A stretch of DNA of 64,000 nucleotides from Acidimicrobiales bacterium (lineage in GTDB: Bacteria > Actinomycetota > Acidimicrobiia > Acidimicrobiales > JAVJTC01), in NCBI GenBank assembly GCA_040219085.1, contig JAVJTC010000040.1, positions 62,001 through 126,000 on the forward strand, in the 5' to 3' direction. Under the pieces are notes generated by a model that did no database searches, was not told the DNA's origin, and was given only the letters and a program-made list of their open reading frames with translations. The position numbers and the translations under genes were made by a program. The first letter of the stretch is position 1; every line of letters starts with the position of its first letter. This document shows positions 35,856-44,322 of the stretch, one piece after another.

Positions 35856-36713
35856 GTGACGTCGGCGCCGATATCGGGACACACCCAACTGGCCGCCGTG
35901 ATCGGGCATCCGGTCCGTCACTCGTTGTCGCCGGCGATCCACAACGCCGGGTTCGCGTCATGCGGGCTCGACTGGGTGTACCTGGCCTTCGACGTCGCCC
36001 CCGGCGGCGCCCCCGGGGCGCTCGACGCGATGCGCAGCCTGGGGATCGTCGGTCTGTCGGTCACGATGCCCCACAAGGACGCCGTCGCGGCGGCCGTCGA
36101 CGAGACAACACCGGCCGCAGCGAACCTCGGTGCCGTCAACTGTGTGATCAACCGCGACGGCCATCTGACCGGCGACAACACCGACGGCGACGGTTTCATC
36201 GCCGGGCTGGAAGCCGACCTCGCCCTCGACGTCGCAGGCATGTCGTGCGTGATCGTCGGTGCGGGCGGGGCCGCCCGGGCGGTCATCGACGCGCTGGTAC
36301 GCAACGGAGCCGCCTCTGTGGGTGTCGTCAACCGAACGCCCGACAAGGCCGAGACCGCGGCGTCTCTCGCCGGTGGGCGCGGCCGTGTGGCCGGACCCGA
36401 CGAGATCGGCACGGCCGACCTCGTCGTGAACGCGACGTCGGTCGGCATGGCCGGCACGGCCGGTGAGGGCGTCACGCCGTTCGACACGTCGCTTCTGAGG
36501 AGCGGACAGGTCGTCGTCGACCTCGTCTACGAGCCCTCCGTGACGCCGCTGATGGCCGCCGCGCAGCGAGCGGGATGCCGGGTGGGGGGCGGTCTTGCAA
36601 TGCTCGTCGGTCAGGCGGCGGTCGCCTTCACGGCATGGACGGGTGTGGACGCTCCCGTGTCCGACATGACCGCAGCGGCAAAGAAGGTACTCGCCGCGCG
36701 TGGCGGTCACTAG
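35856..36713 (+). CDS. aroE: Shikimate 5-dehydrogenase
   Basis: 285 residues, GTG start. NADPH-dependent reduction of 3-dehydroshikimate. HSLSPAIHNAGF, MPHKDAV (catalytic Lys74), NTDGDGF, the dinucleotide loop VIVGAGGAARAVIDAL and NATSVGM, then VVDLVYEPSVTPLM. Normal length. Its TAG stop doubles as the start of the aroK -10 candidate. aroC, which lies between aroE and aroK in mycobacteria, is absent here. Confidence 0.96.
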   Translation: MTSAPISGHTQLAAVIGHPVRHSLSPAIHNAGFASCGLDWVYLAFDVAPGGAPGALDAMRSLGIVGLSVTMPHKDAVAAAVDETTPAAANLGAVNCVINRDGHLTGDNTDGDGFIAGLEADLALDVAGMSCVIVGAGGAARAVIDALVRNGAASVGVVNRTPDKAETAASLAGGRGRVAGPDEIGTADLVVNATSVGMAGTAGEGVTPFDTSLLRSGQVVVDLVYEPSVTPLMAAAQRAGCRVGGGLAMLVGQAAVAFTAWTGVDAPVSDMTAAAKKVLAARGGH

Positions 36714-36716
36714 GTT
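36711..36716 (+). promoter_or_regulatory. Candidate -10 for aroK, overlapping the aroE stop codon
   Basis: TAGGTT: TAG is the aroE stop. It ends 6 bases before the aroK ATG; GGGGCG lies between. Confidence 0.4.
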
Positions 36717-36722
36717 GGGGCG

Positions 36723-37244
36723 ATGCGTCATGTCGCCCTCATCGGGATGATGGGCTCGGGGAAGTCCACCGTCGGTCGACGCGTCGCGGCGCTCACCGGA
36801 CGGGAGTTCGTCGATCTCGACGACGCGATCGTGGCCCGCGAGGGCACCTCGATCCCCGACATCTTCGCAACCGACGGCGAGGCGGCCTTCCGCGGGGCCG
36901 AGTTCGAGGCGCTCGTCGCTGTGTTGGCCCGGACCGACCCCGTGGTCGTCGCCACCGGCGGCGGCGTCGTCATGACGGCCGCCTGTCGCGAGCTCCTCGA
37001 CCGCGGCGCCGATGTCGTCTGGCTCCGCACGAGTCCGACCTGTCTGGCCGGGCGCGTCGGCGACGGCCGCGGCCGCCCACTCCTCTCCGGCGAGGACCCC
37101 GCGACCGTGCTGAGGCGTCTCGCCGATGACCGTGAGCCGTTCTACGCAGCGACTGCGGACGTGGTCGTCGACACCGACGGGCTGACCGTCGACGCGGTGG
37201 CGGAACTCGTCGTCAGCCGGCTCGCCTCGGAGGCCACCACATGA
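36723..37244 (+). CDS. aroK: Shikimate kinase
   Basis: 173 residues. Phosphorylates shikimate at O3. Walker A GMMGSGKST (Lys14), shikimate-binding FVDLDDAIVAREGTSIPDIFA and VVATGGGVV, and the lid residues in GRGRPLL. Overlaps aroB by 4 bases (ATGA). Confidence 0.96.
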   Translation: MRHVALIGMMGSGKSTVGRRVAALTGREFVDLDDAIVAREGTSIPDIFATDGEAAFRGAEFEALVAVLARTDPVVVATGGGVVMTAACRELLDRGADVVWLRTSPTCLAGRVGDGRGRPLLSGEDPATVLRRLADDREPFYAATADVVVDTDGLTVDAVAELVVSRLASEATT

Positions 37245-38242
37245 TCGTCGTCCCCGTCCCGCTGGGTGAGCGGTCCTACGAGGTCCTCGTCGGCGACGGA
37301 GCGCGCCACGAGCTCGCCCGGGTCGTTCCGGCCGGCGTGCGGCGCGTGGCGGTCGTCACCCAGGCGGGGGTCGGCGTCGACGTCGACCCCGGGGTCGAGC
37401 ACCGTGTGTTCACCATCGGCGACGGCGAGACCGCCAAGTCACTCACCACTGTCGAGGACCTGTGCGGCCGCTTCGCCCGATGGGGGCTGACCCGCGCCGA
37501 CGCCGTCGTGGCTGTCGGCGGCGGGCTCGTCACCGACGTGGCGGGCTTCGCCGCCGCGGTCTACCACCGCGGCATACCCGTCGTCCATGTGTCGACCACC
37601 CTGCTCGGCCAGATCGACGCAGCCATCGGAGGGAAGACCGGCGTCAACCTGGCCGAGGGCAAGAACCTCGTCGGTGCGTTCTGGCAGCCGAGTGCGGTGA
37701 TATGTGACACCGGGGTCCTGGCCACGCTGCCGCCGCGCGAGTACCGCAGCGGCCTCGGCGAGCTGGCCAAGTACCACTTCCTGGGCGGCGGCCGACTCGA
37801 CGACCTCTCCATCGAGGAGCGGGTGGCCGCGTGCGTCCGGATCAAGGCCGACGTGGTCGCAGGAGACGAGACCGAGTCGGGGCGGCGGGCGATCCTGAAC
37901 TACGGGCACACCCTCGCGCATGCGCTCGAGATCGCGGGGCGCTTCGACCTCCGCCACGGTGAAGCCGTCGCGATCGGGCTGATCTACGCCGCGGAACTCG
38001 CCCGCAACCTCGGCCGCATCGACGACGAGGCGGTCGCGGAACACCGACGCGTCGTCGCACGCTACGAACTTCCCGACCACCTACCGGCCGGTGTCGACGG
38101 CGACGAGATCGTCGAGTTGTTCGGTCGTGACAAGAAGGCGGTCGACGGGGTCACCTTCGTCCTCGACGGCCCTGACGGCGTCGAGCCGGTCACCGGCATC
38201 GACCGCGATCTGCTGCTCGCCACCCTGGAGACCATCCGATGA
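37241..38242 (+). CDS. aroB: 3-Dehydroquinate synthase
   Basis: 333 residues, slightly shorter than the E. coli enzyme. NAD- and zinc-dependent conversion of DAHP to dehydroquinate. VVAVGGGLVTDVAGFAAAVYHRGI, VSTTLLGQIDAAIGGKTGVNLAEGKNLVGAFWQP, and metal ligands in GELAKY (Glu), NYGHTLAHALE (His) and RHGEAVAIGL (His). Coupled on both sides: overlaps aroK and aroQ by 4 bases. Confidence 0.96.
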   Translation: MIVVPVPLGERSYEVLVGDGARHELARVVPAGVRRVAVVTQAGVGVDVDPGVEHRVFTIGDGETAKSLTTVEDLCGRFARWGLTRADAVVAVGGGLVTDVAGFAAAVYHRGIPVVHVSTTLLGQIDAAIGGKTGVNLAEGKNLVGAFWQPSAVICDTGVLATLPPREYRSGLGELAKYHFLGGGRLDDLSIEERVAACVRIKADVVAGDETESGRRAILNYGHTLAHALEIAGRFDLRHGEAVAIGLIYAAELARNLGRIDDEAVAEHRRVVARYELPDHLPAGVDGDEIVELFGRDKKAVDGVTFVLDGPDGVEPVTGIDRDLLLATLETIR

Positions 38243-38691
38243 GCCGTCCGACCGTCCTGTTGCTGTCCGGGCCGAATCTGCAGATGCTCGGCACCCGCGA
38301 ACCGGAGGTGTACGGCACGGCGACCCTCGACGACCACGTCGCGACGGCCCGCGCCGTTGCGGATACGCACGGGCTCGAGCTGGAGCATCTCCAGTCCAAC
38401 CACGAGGGTGTGCTCGTCGACGCCGTGGCGGCGGCCCGCGGCCGTTGCGCGGCGATCGTCATCAATCCGGGTGCGTTCACCCACTACAGCTGGGCCATCC
38501 ACGACGCCCTCGCCGCCTTCGAAGGCCCGGTGATCGAACTGCACCTCTCGAACCCGAACGCACGCGAGCCCTGGCGTCACACCTCCGTCGTCGCCCCTGT
38601 GGCCACGGGGACCATCGTCGGTTTCGGTGGCCACGGCTACCGGCTCGCCATCGGCGCCGTCGCGGAGATCCTCGCCGGCGACGGATCGTGA
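38239..38691 (+). CDS. aroQ: 3-Dehydroquinate dehydratase, type II
   Basis: 150 residues. Dehydrates 3-dehydroquinate. LLSGPNLQMLGTREPEVYG (with the catalytic Tyr), QSNHEGVLVDAV, INPGAFTHYSWAIHDAL and ELHLSNPNAREPWRHTS define the small dodecameric type II enzyme. ATG within the aroB stop overlap. Confidence 0.95.
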   Translation: MSRPTVLLLSGPNLQMLGTREPEVYGTATLDDHVATARAVADTHGLELEHLQSNHEGVLVDAVAAARGRCAAIVINPGAFTHYSWAIHDALAAFEGPVIELHLSNPNAREPWRHTSVVAPVATGTIVGFGGHGYRLAIGAVAEILAGDGS

Positions 38692-39785
38692 CCACGGGCG
38701 ATCTGCCCGCGCTCGACGTCTCGGGGCGTCTCGACCGCGTCCTGGCCGACCTGGGCGACGCCGGATGTGAGGTGCTCGTCGTCAGCGGCCGTTCCAACGT
38801 GCGTTGGCTGAGCGGATTCACCGGCTCGGCGGGTGTCGCCGTCGTGAGCGCCTCGGACGCGGTCCTCGTGACAGACGCGCGCTACGGCGCCCGCGCCGAC
38901 GAGGAGCTGGCGGCGTCATCGAGTCCGTTCTCGGTGGTGGTCGCCGATGGTCCCCACAGTGAGCTTCAGCGCCTGCTCGGCTCCGGGGACCGGCTCGGTC
39001 TCGAGGCCGCCCACGTGTCGTGGGAGGACCGCCGGACCTACGGGGAGTGGTTCCCCGACGTGGACATCGTCGCTGTGAGCGGGCTCGTCGAGCGCCACAG
39101 GATGATCAAGGACACCGCCGAGCTGGCCCGGATGCGGCGCGCGGCACGGATCGCCGACGCTGCCCTGGGGGAGATGCTGCCGGCACTCGTCGACGGTCCG
39201 ACCGAGCGCGAGCTGGCGACGGCCCTCGCCGACGCAATGGTGCGGCACGGGGCGCACGGTGTCGCTTTCCCGACGATCGTCGCAACGGGTCCCAATGCGG
39301 CGCGGCCCCACCACACCGCCGGCGACAGGGTGATCGGTTCCGGTGAGCTCGTGATCATCGACTCGGGCGCGATGGTGGACGGCTACCGCTCCGACATGAC
39401 CCGTACCGTCTGCGTGGGCGAGCCCCGCCCCGGCGACGCCGAGCTCGTCGCACTGGTCACCGCGGCCCAACAGGCCGGCGTGGACGCGGTCACCGCGGGT
39501 GTGCCCACCCGGGACGTGGACGGGGCATGCCGGGACCTCATCGCCGCCGCCGGCCGTGCAGACGCGTTCGTGCACGGTGCCGGCCACGGGGTCGGTCTCG
39601 ACATCCACGAGGCACCCCGCGTGTCGCGGCGGGCCGACGAGGTGCTCGCTGTCGGGATGGTCGTGACTGTGGAACCGGGCGTCTATCTGGACGGCCTCAC
39701 CGGCGTGCGGGTCGAGGACACGGTCGTGGTCACCGACAGCGGGGCCGAGCGTCTGACTCTGGCGCCGAAGACCCTCGTCGTCTGA
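38688..39785 (+). CDS. M24 metallopeptidase (Xaa-Pro aminopeptidase/dipeptidase type)
   Basis: 365 residues, GTG in the aroQ stop overlap. N-terminal creatinase domain (NVRWLSGFTGSAGVAVV), then the pita-bread domain with all five metal ligands: DSGAMVDGYRSDMTRT (two Asp), GAGHGVGLDIHE (His), VEPGVY (Glu), VRVEDTVVV (Glu). Cleaves N-terminal residues before proline or X-Pro dipeptides in the cytoplasm. The aroQ-pepQ-efp-nusB order is typical of actinobacteria. PepP versus PepQ cannot be separated here. Confidence 0.92.
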   Translation: MTTGDLPALDVSGRLDRVLADLGDAGCEVLVVSGRSNVRWLSGFTGSAGVAVVSASDAVLVTDARYGARADEELAASSSPFSVVVADGPHSELQRLLGSGDRLGLEAAHVSWEDRRTYGEWFPDVDIVAVSGLVERHRMIKDTAELARMRRAARIADAALGEMLPALVDGPTERELATALADAMVRHGAHGVAFPTIVATGPNAARPHHTAGDRVIGSGELVIIDSGAMVDGYRSDMTRTVCVGEPRPGDAELVALVTAAQQAGVDAVTAGVPTRDVDGACRDLIAAAGRADAFVHGAGHGVGLDIHEAPRVSRRADEVLAVGMVVTVEPGVYLDGLTGVRVEDTVVVTDSGAERLTLAPKTLVV

Positions 39786-39872
39786 GCGGACCCCGCCGGG
39801 CTCGACGGCCACGTTGCCGACGGAGCGATCCGCGGCGAGACTGCTGCGGCCGGTGAGCCCGATGGAGGACCC

Positions 39873-40436
39873 ATGGCGACGACCACGACGAACGACCTGA
39901 AGAACGGCATGACGCTGGATCTCGATGACGGCCTCTTCCAGGTCGTCGAGTTCCAACACGTCAAGCCGGGCAAGGGCGGTGCCTTCGTGCGGACGACGCT
40001 GCGCAACGTCCGGACCGGATCAACGGTCGACCGGACCTTCCGGGCCGGTGAGAAGGTCGAGCGGGCCATCGTCGACAAGCGTGAGATGCAGTACCTGTAC
40101 CGTGACGGCGCCGACTACGTCTTCATGGACACCCAGACCTACGACCAGATGCCGATCTCCGAGTCCACCCTCGGCGACGCGACGAACTACCTGATCGAGA
40201 ACAACAACGCCGTGCTGTTGATGTACGGCGACGAGATCATCGGGACCGATCTGCCCGCTGCGGTCGTGCTGGAGATCACCGAGACCGAGCCGGGAATCCA
40301 GGGAGACCGAGTGTCGGGCGCGACGAAGCCGGCCACGGTCGAAACCGGCCTCGTCGTCAGCGTCCCGCTGTTCGTCGGGCCGGGAGAGAAGATCAAGGTC
40401 GACACCCGCTCCGGCGCCTATCTCTCACGGGCGTGA
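39873..40436 (+). CDS. efp: Translation elongation factor P
   Basis: 187 residues, ATG with GGAGG 6 bases upstream. Rescues ribosomes stalled on polyproline. KOW-like domain 1 with the loop VKPGKGGAFVR, whose tip is Lys34, then two OB domains (MEYLYRDG-like MQYLYRDGADYVFMDTQTYDQ and GDRVSGATKPATVETGLVVSVPLFV). The lysine is the residue modified in some bacteria; no modifying enzyme is encoded in this window. The stop overlaps the nusB GTG. Confidence 0.97.
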   Translation: MATTTTNDLKNGMTLDLDDGLFQVVEFQHVKPGKGGAFVRTTLRNVRTGSTVDRTFRAGEKVERAIVDKREMQYLYRDGADYVFMDTQTYDQMPISESTLGDATNYLIENNNAVLLMYGDEIIGTDLPAAVVLEITETEPGIQGDRVSGATKPATVETGLVVSVPLFVGPGEKIKVDTRSGAYLSRA

Positions 40437-40873
40437 ACGACGCCGGGCGCGCCGGACCGGGACGCCGGGGCTCGCGGGAGCGTGTCCTCGGACTGCTCTA
40501 CGAGGCCGACATGTCCGGCGTCGATCCCGTCGAGGTTCTCGACGCGCAGACCGTCGCTCCGGACCGCTACGCCCGGGAGGCGGTGCGCGGCTTCGCGCAG
40601 GCCGCCCCGGATGTCGACGCCATCATCGAAGACGCGTCCCACGGCTGGCACCTCGAGCGCATGCCGCGTGTGGACCGGGCGCTGCTCCGCCTCGCCACCT
40701 GGGAACTCGCCCATCGCCCCGACGTGCCGACAGGCGTCATCTTGTCCGAGGCCGTCGAGTTGGCCAAGGAGTACTCCACCGAGGACTCCGGCCGTTTCGT
40801 GAACGGTGTTCTGGCGGAGATCGCCCGGCGCACCCGCCCCGACGCCCCCGCAGAGGATCCGACGCCGGCGTGA
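40433..40873 (+). CDS. nusB: Transcription antitermination factor NusB
   Basis: 146 residues, GTG start. All-helical NusB fold: RRGSRERVLGLLYEADMSG, MPRVDRALLRLATWEL, PTGVILSEAVELAKEYSTEDSGRFVNGVLAEIAR. Binds boxA RNA with NusE in rRNA antitermination. Coupled to efp before and to the GNAT gene after by 4-base overlaps. Confidence 0.95.
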   Translation: MNDAGRAGPGRRGSRERVLGLLYEADMSGVDPVEVLDAQTVAPDRYAREAVRGFAQAAPDVDAIIEDASHGWHLERMPRVDRALLRLATWELAHRPDVPTGVILSEAVELAKEYSTEDSGRFVNGVLAEIARRTRPDAPAEDPTPA

Positions 40874-41421
40874 TCCCACTCCCGGACCCCCCGCTCGCCG
40901 ACGGGCGGGTGCGGCTGCGTCCCTGGCGCGACGCCGATGCCGGGGCGCTCGTCGCAGCGTGGTCCGACCCCGAGGTCGTCCGGTGGACGGCGGTTCCACC
41001 CGACCCGTCACCCGCCGTCGCCCGACGCTGGATCGCCGGAGATCCCCAGCGCCGTCGGGAGCACCTGTCGCTCGACCTGGTCATCTGCGAGGACGGTGCC
41101 GCCCACCGTGACGACGACGACTCCGGCGCCGCGCCGCAGGTGTGCGGAGAAGTGGGACTGGCCGGCTTCCGACCCGGCTCGCGTGTCGCGATGATCGGCT
41201 ACTGGGCGGCGCCGCACCGGCGGGGCACCGGGATGACCTCTGCGGCGGTCGAACTCGTGGCGACCTGGGCGCTCGCGACACTCGACCTCGACGCGCTCGT
41301 CGCCCTGTGTGACCCCCGCAACCCGGCAGCGGTGGCGGTCGCCGCCGGCCGTGGCTTCGTGGAGGCCCGCGTCGCGGACGACGGCCGCCGCATCCTGGTG
41401 AGACGGCGGGCGGCACGGTAG
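40870..41421 (+). CDS. GNAT-family N-acetyltransferase
   Basis: 183 residues, GTG overlapping the nusB stop. RimJ/RimL-like: DGRVRLRPWRDADAGALVAAWSDPEV N-terminus, YWAAPHRRGTGMTSAAVELVATWAL (acetyl-CoA pyrophosphate loop; the usual Q/RxxGxG/A is RRGTGM), and NPAAVAVAAGRGFVEA. Probably acetylates protein N-termini or small amines; substrate unknown. The TAG stop lies in the pyrR -10 candidate. Confidence 0.85.
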   Translation: MIPLPDPPLADGRVRLRPWRDADAGALVAAWSDPEVVRWTAVPPDPSPAVARRWIAGDPQRRREHLSLDLVICEDGAAHRDDDDSGAAPQVCGEVGLAGFRPGSRVAMIGYWAAPHRRGTGMTSAAVELVATWALATLDLDALVALCDPRNPAAVAVAAGRGFVEARVADDGRRILVRRRAAR

Positions 41422-41424
41422 CGT
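41419..41424 (+). promoter_or_regulatory. Candidate -10 of the pyrimidine operon
   Basis: TAGCGT, beginning at the GNAT gene's TAG stop. Predicted start of transcription near 41431, giving a leader of about 48 bases ahead of the pyrR GTG. Confidence 0.45.
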
Positions 41425-41442
41425 CGTCGCTCGACCGTGAAG

Positions 41443-41460
41443 TGGGTCCCGTGAGGCCCG
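41443..41460 (+). promoter_or_regulatory. PyrR-binding RNA hairpin in the pyr leader
   Basis: GGTCCCGTGAGGCC (41445-41458) fits the PyrR-binding consensus ARUCCNGNGAGGYU at 12 of 14 positions; the two differences are a paired change, G-C instead of A-U, at the base of the stem. It folds as GG/CC stem, bulged U, CC/GG stem and the five-base loop CGUGA. The hairpin lies 8 bases before the pyrR ribosome binding site (GAGAGGA, 41468-41474), the arrangement expected for UMP-dependent repression of translation by PyrR. Confidence 0.75.
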
Positions 41461-41478
41461 TACGGACGAGAGGACGAC

Positions 41479-42054
41479 GTGGCCGAACGCGAACGGCGGC
41501 TCCTCGGAGCCGCGAGCACGCCATTCGTCACCGGTGATCCGGTGATGGACCGTGGAGACGTCGACCGATCCCTCTACCGCATGGCCCACGAGATCCTCGA
41601 GCGCGACGGTACCGACGGTCTCGCCCTCGTCGGGTTGCAGACCGGCGGCGTGGACCTGGCCGAGCGGCTGGCCGCGATCATCGGGGAGGCGACCGACTCC
41701 GAGGCGCCCCCCGTGGGTGTTCTCGACGTGGCGCTGCACCGCGACGACGTCGGGTTGCGGCCTGTCGTCGCGCCGGCGCCGACCCGGATCCCCTTCGACG
41801 TCAGCGGTAGGACCGTCGTGCTCGTCGACGACGTCCTGTTCACCGGCCGCACCGTGCGTGCGGCCCTCGATGCGCTCACCGACTTCGGACGCCCACGGGT
41901 CGTGCGCCTCGCGGTGATGATCGACCGGGGACACCGTGAGCTGCCGATACGGCCCGACTTCGTCGGTCGCAACCTTCCGACGAGCCGCTCCCAGTTGGTT
42001 TCCGTGGACGCCGACGGTGTCCGCATCGGCGGGACCGCGGGCGAGGCGACGTGA
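41479..42054 (+). CDS. pyrR: Pyrimidine operon regulator PyrR
   Basis: 191 residues, GTG start with GAGAGGA 4 to 5 bases upstream. Type I phosphoribosyltransferase fold: [37 protein letters not shown] loop [21 protein letters not shown], and [19 protein letters not shown]. Family members bind pyr mRNA in response to UMP/UTP and have weak uracil phosphoribosyltransferase activity. First gene of a seven-gene pyrimidine operon; a likely RNA target is in its own leader. Confidence 0.95.
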   Translation: MAERERRLLGAASTPFVTGDPVMDRGDVDRSLYRMAHEILERDGTDGLALVGLQTGGVDLAERLAAIIGEATDSEAPPVGVLDVALHRDDVGLRPVVAPAPTRIPFDVSGRTVVLVDDVLFTGRTVRAALDALTDFGRPRVVRLAVMIDRGHRELPIRPDFVGRNLPTSRSQLVSVDADGVRIGGTAGEAT

Positions 42055-42067
42055 TGGGAGCGACGTG

Positions 42068-43051
42068 ATGAGTCACCCGCCGATCGGGCCGCACCTGCTG
42101 GGAATCGACGGGCTGAGTCGAGCCGACATCGTCACGGTGCTCGACACCGCCGACGAGTTCGCCGAGGTCTCCCGACGCGAGATCCCGAAGGTGCCCGCGC
42201 TGAGGGGCCGCACGGTTGCCAGCGTCTTCTTCGAGCCGTCGACGAGGACCCGCCTGTCGTTCGAGTCGGCGGCGAAGCGCCTCTCGGCGGACACGATGAC
42301 GTTCGCCCCGGCCACGTCGTCGCTCGGAAAGGGCGAGTCGGTGCGTGACACCGTGCAGACCCTCGAGGCGATGGGAGCCGACTGTCTCATCGTGCGCCAC
42401 CGCTCCGCCGGGGTGCCTCGCCAGGTCACCCGCTGGGTCGACGCCGTCGTGATCAACGCCGGGGACGGGACCCATGAACACCCGACCCAGGCACTACTGG
42501 ACGCGATGACCATCCGCCGTCACCTCGACACCGTCGAGGGCATCCACGTGGCCATCGTCGGCGACATCGCCCACTCGCGTGTCGCCCGCTCGGAGGTCCT
42601 GGCGCTGCGCACACTCGGGGCGGAGGTGACCCTCGTCGGGCCCCGGACGCTGATGCCGCCCGACGTCGAGGGGTGGGGCGTAGCGGTGAGTGCGGACCTC
42701 GACGCGGTACTGGCGACGGTCGACGTCGTCTACCTGCTGCGGATGCAACTCGAACGCCAACACGAGGCGCTGGTCCCCTCCATGCGGGAGTACCACGAGC
42801 GGTTCGGCCTGACCGCTGCCCGGGCGGCGGCGCTGCGCTCCGAGACACTCGTGATGCACCCGGGCCCGATGAACCGCGGTATCGAGTTGGCCGGTGACGT
42901 CCCCGAACTGGAACGATCGGTCGTACTCGAGCAGGTGACCAACGGAGTGGCGCTGCGCATGGCCGTTCTCTACCTCCTGCTCGGTGGCCCGCGTGAACAC
43001 GACAAGCCCGACACCGACGGCGAGAGCTCACAGGAGACGACGAAGCGATGA
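42068..43051 (+). CDS. pyrB: Aspartate carbamoyltransferase, catalytic subunit
   Basis: 327 residues. ATG with GGGAG 7 bases upstream (an adjacent GTG at 42065 is equally in frame). SVFFEPSTRTRLSFESA (carbamoyl phosphate site), SSLGKGES, VIVRH-like LIVRHRSAGVP, GTHEHPTQALLDAMT and HPGPMNRGIEL. No regulatory subunit gene (pyrI) is present. An 11-base duplication, GCGACGTGATG, spans the pyrR stop and the pyrB start. Confidence 0.96.
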   Translation: MSHPPIGPHLLGIDGLSRADIVTVLDTADEFAEVSRREIPKVPALRGRTVASVFFEPSTRTRLSFESAAKRLSADTMTFAPATSSLGKGESVRDTVQTLEAMGADCLIVRHRSAGVPRQVTRWVDAVVINAGDGTHEHPTQALLDAMTIRRHLDTVEGIHVAIVGDIAHSRVARSEVLALRTLGAEVTLVGPRTLMPPDVEGWGVAVSADLDAVLATVDVVYLLRMQLERQHEALVPSMREYHERFGLTAARAAALRSETLVMHPGPMNRGIELAGDVPELERSVVLEQVTNGVALRMAVLYLLLGGPREHDKPDTDGESSQETTKR

Positions 43052-44322
43052 CCGACACCGTGATCACCGGGGGCCTCGTGGTCGATGAGACCGGCGAGCG
43101 CCGTGCCGACGTGGTCTTCGGGGACGACGGCACGATTCTCGCTGTCGGGGACGACCTGAGCGCGTCGCGTCGCATCGATGCCGGCGGGTGCATCGTCGCG
43201 CCCGGACTCGTCGACCTCCACACCCACCTGCGTCAACCGGGAGGCGAGGAGGCCGAGACGGTCGAGACCGGGAGCCGCGCCGCGGTGCTCGGCGGTTTCA
43301 CAGCGGTGGTCGCCATGCCGAACACCGACCCGCCGATCGACTCGGCGTCGGTGGTGCGCGAGGTTCTCGCGCTCGGCGAGGCCTCGCTCTGTGACGTCGC
43401 CGTCGCCGGCGCGATCACGATCGGTCGCAAGGGCGAGACGCTGGCGCCGATGGCCGAGATGGCGGCGCTGGGCTGCACGATCTTCACCGACGACGGTACG
43501 GGCGTCCAGGACGCCCGACTCATGCGGCGGGCCCTCGAGTACGCCGGCGACCTCGGGGTGCGACTCGCCCAGCACTGCGAGGTCGACGCACTGTCGGCGG
43601 GCGGGCACATGAACGAAGGGGAGTGGTCGAGCCGCCTCGGCATCCCTGGGATCCCCGCGGAGGCCGAGGAGTTGATGGTCATGCGCGACATCGCCCTCGC
43701 CCGCCTCACCGGAACCCACGTCCACTTCCAGCACCTGTCGACCGCCGGTTCGGTCGCCATGGTCGCCGCCGCTCGCCAGGCCGGACTGCCAGTGAGCGCC
43801 GAAGCAGCGACGCACCACTTCACGCTCACCGACGAGGCCTGCGCCGCGTTCGACCCCATCTTCAAGGTGAATCCGCCCCTGCGGACGCCGCGGGACCGCG
43901 ATGCGGTGGCATCGGGGCTCGCAGACGGCACCATCGATGCCATAGCCACCGATCACGCTCCCCACCCGACGCACCGCAAGCAACAGCCCTTCGACGAGGC
44001 ACCCCCCGGGATGCTCGGCCTCGAGACGGCATTGGCGCTCGCACTCACGGAACTGGACATGGAGATCCCCGCCGTTCTCGCAGCGATGTCGTGGCGGCCG
44101 GCCCGCATCGCCGGCCTCGCCCGCCACGGTCGCCCGGTCGCCCCCGGCGAGCCTGCCAACCTCTGCGTCATCGACCCCGAGGCCACCTGGACGGTCGACC
44201 CCGAGGCCAGCGCGAGCCGCAGCCGCAACAACCCGTATGCAGGTCGGGAACTGCGGGGCCGGGTGCGCCACACCGTCGTGTCCGGCGAAGCCGTCGTCCT
44301 CGACGGCGAGGCGCTCCGGTGA
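43048..44322 (+). CDS. pyrC: Dihydroorotase
   Basis: 424 residues, type I dihydroorotase. Zinc ligands in VDLHTHLRQPG, the GMPNTDPP-like VAMPNTDPP loop, HVHFQHLSTAGS, and catalytic Asp in ATDHAPH; TDDGTGVQD lies where the carboxylated Lys of other dihydroorotases is replaced by a direct Asp in this subgroup. Cyclises carbamoyl aspartate. ATGA overlap with pyrB; GTG of carA overlaps its stop. Confidence 0.95.
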   Translation: MTDTVITGGLVVDETGERRADVVFGDDGTILAVGDDLSASRRIDAGGCIVAPGLVDLHTHLRQPGGEEAETVETGSRAAVLGGFTAVVAMPNTDPPIDSASVVREVLALGEASLCDVAVAGAITIGRKGETLAPMAEMAALGCTIFTDDGTGVQDARLMRRALEYAGDLGVRLAQHCEVDALSAGGHMNEGEWSSRLGIPGIPAEAEELMVMRDIALARLTGTHVHFQHLSTAGSVAMVAAARQAGLPVSAEAATHHFTLTDEACAAFDPIFKVNPPLRTPRDRDAVASGLADGTIDAIATDHAPHPTHRKQQPFDEAPPGMLGLETALALALTELDMEIPAVLAAMSWRPARIAGLARHGRPVAPGEPANLCVIDPEATWTVDPEASASRSRNNPYAGRELRGRVRHTVVSGEAVVLDGEALR

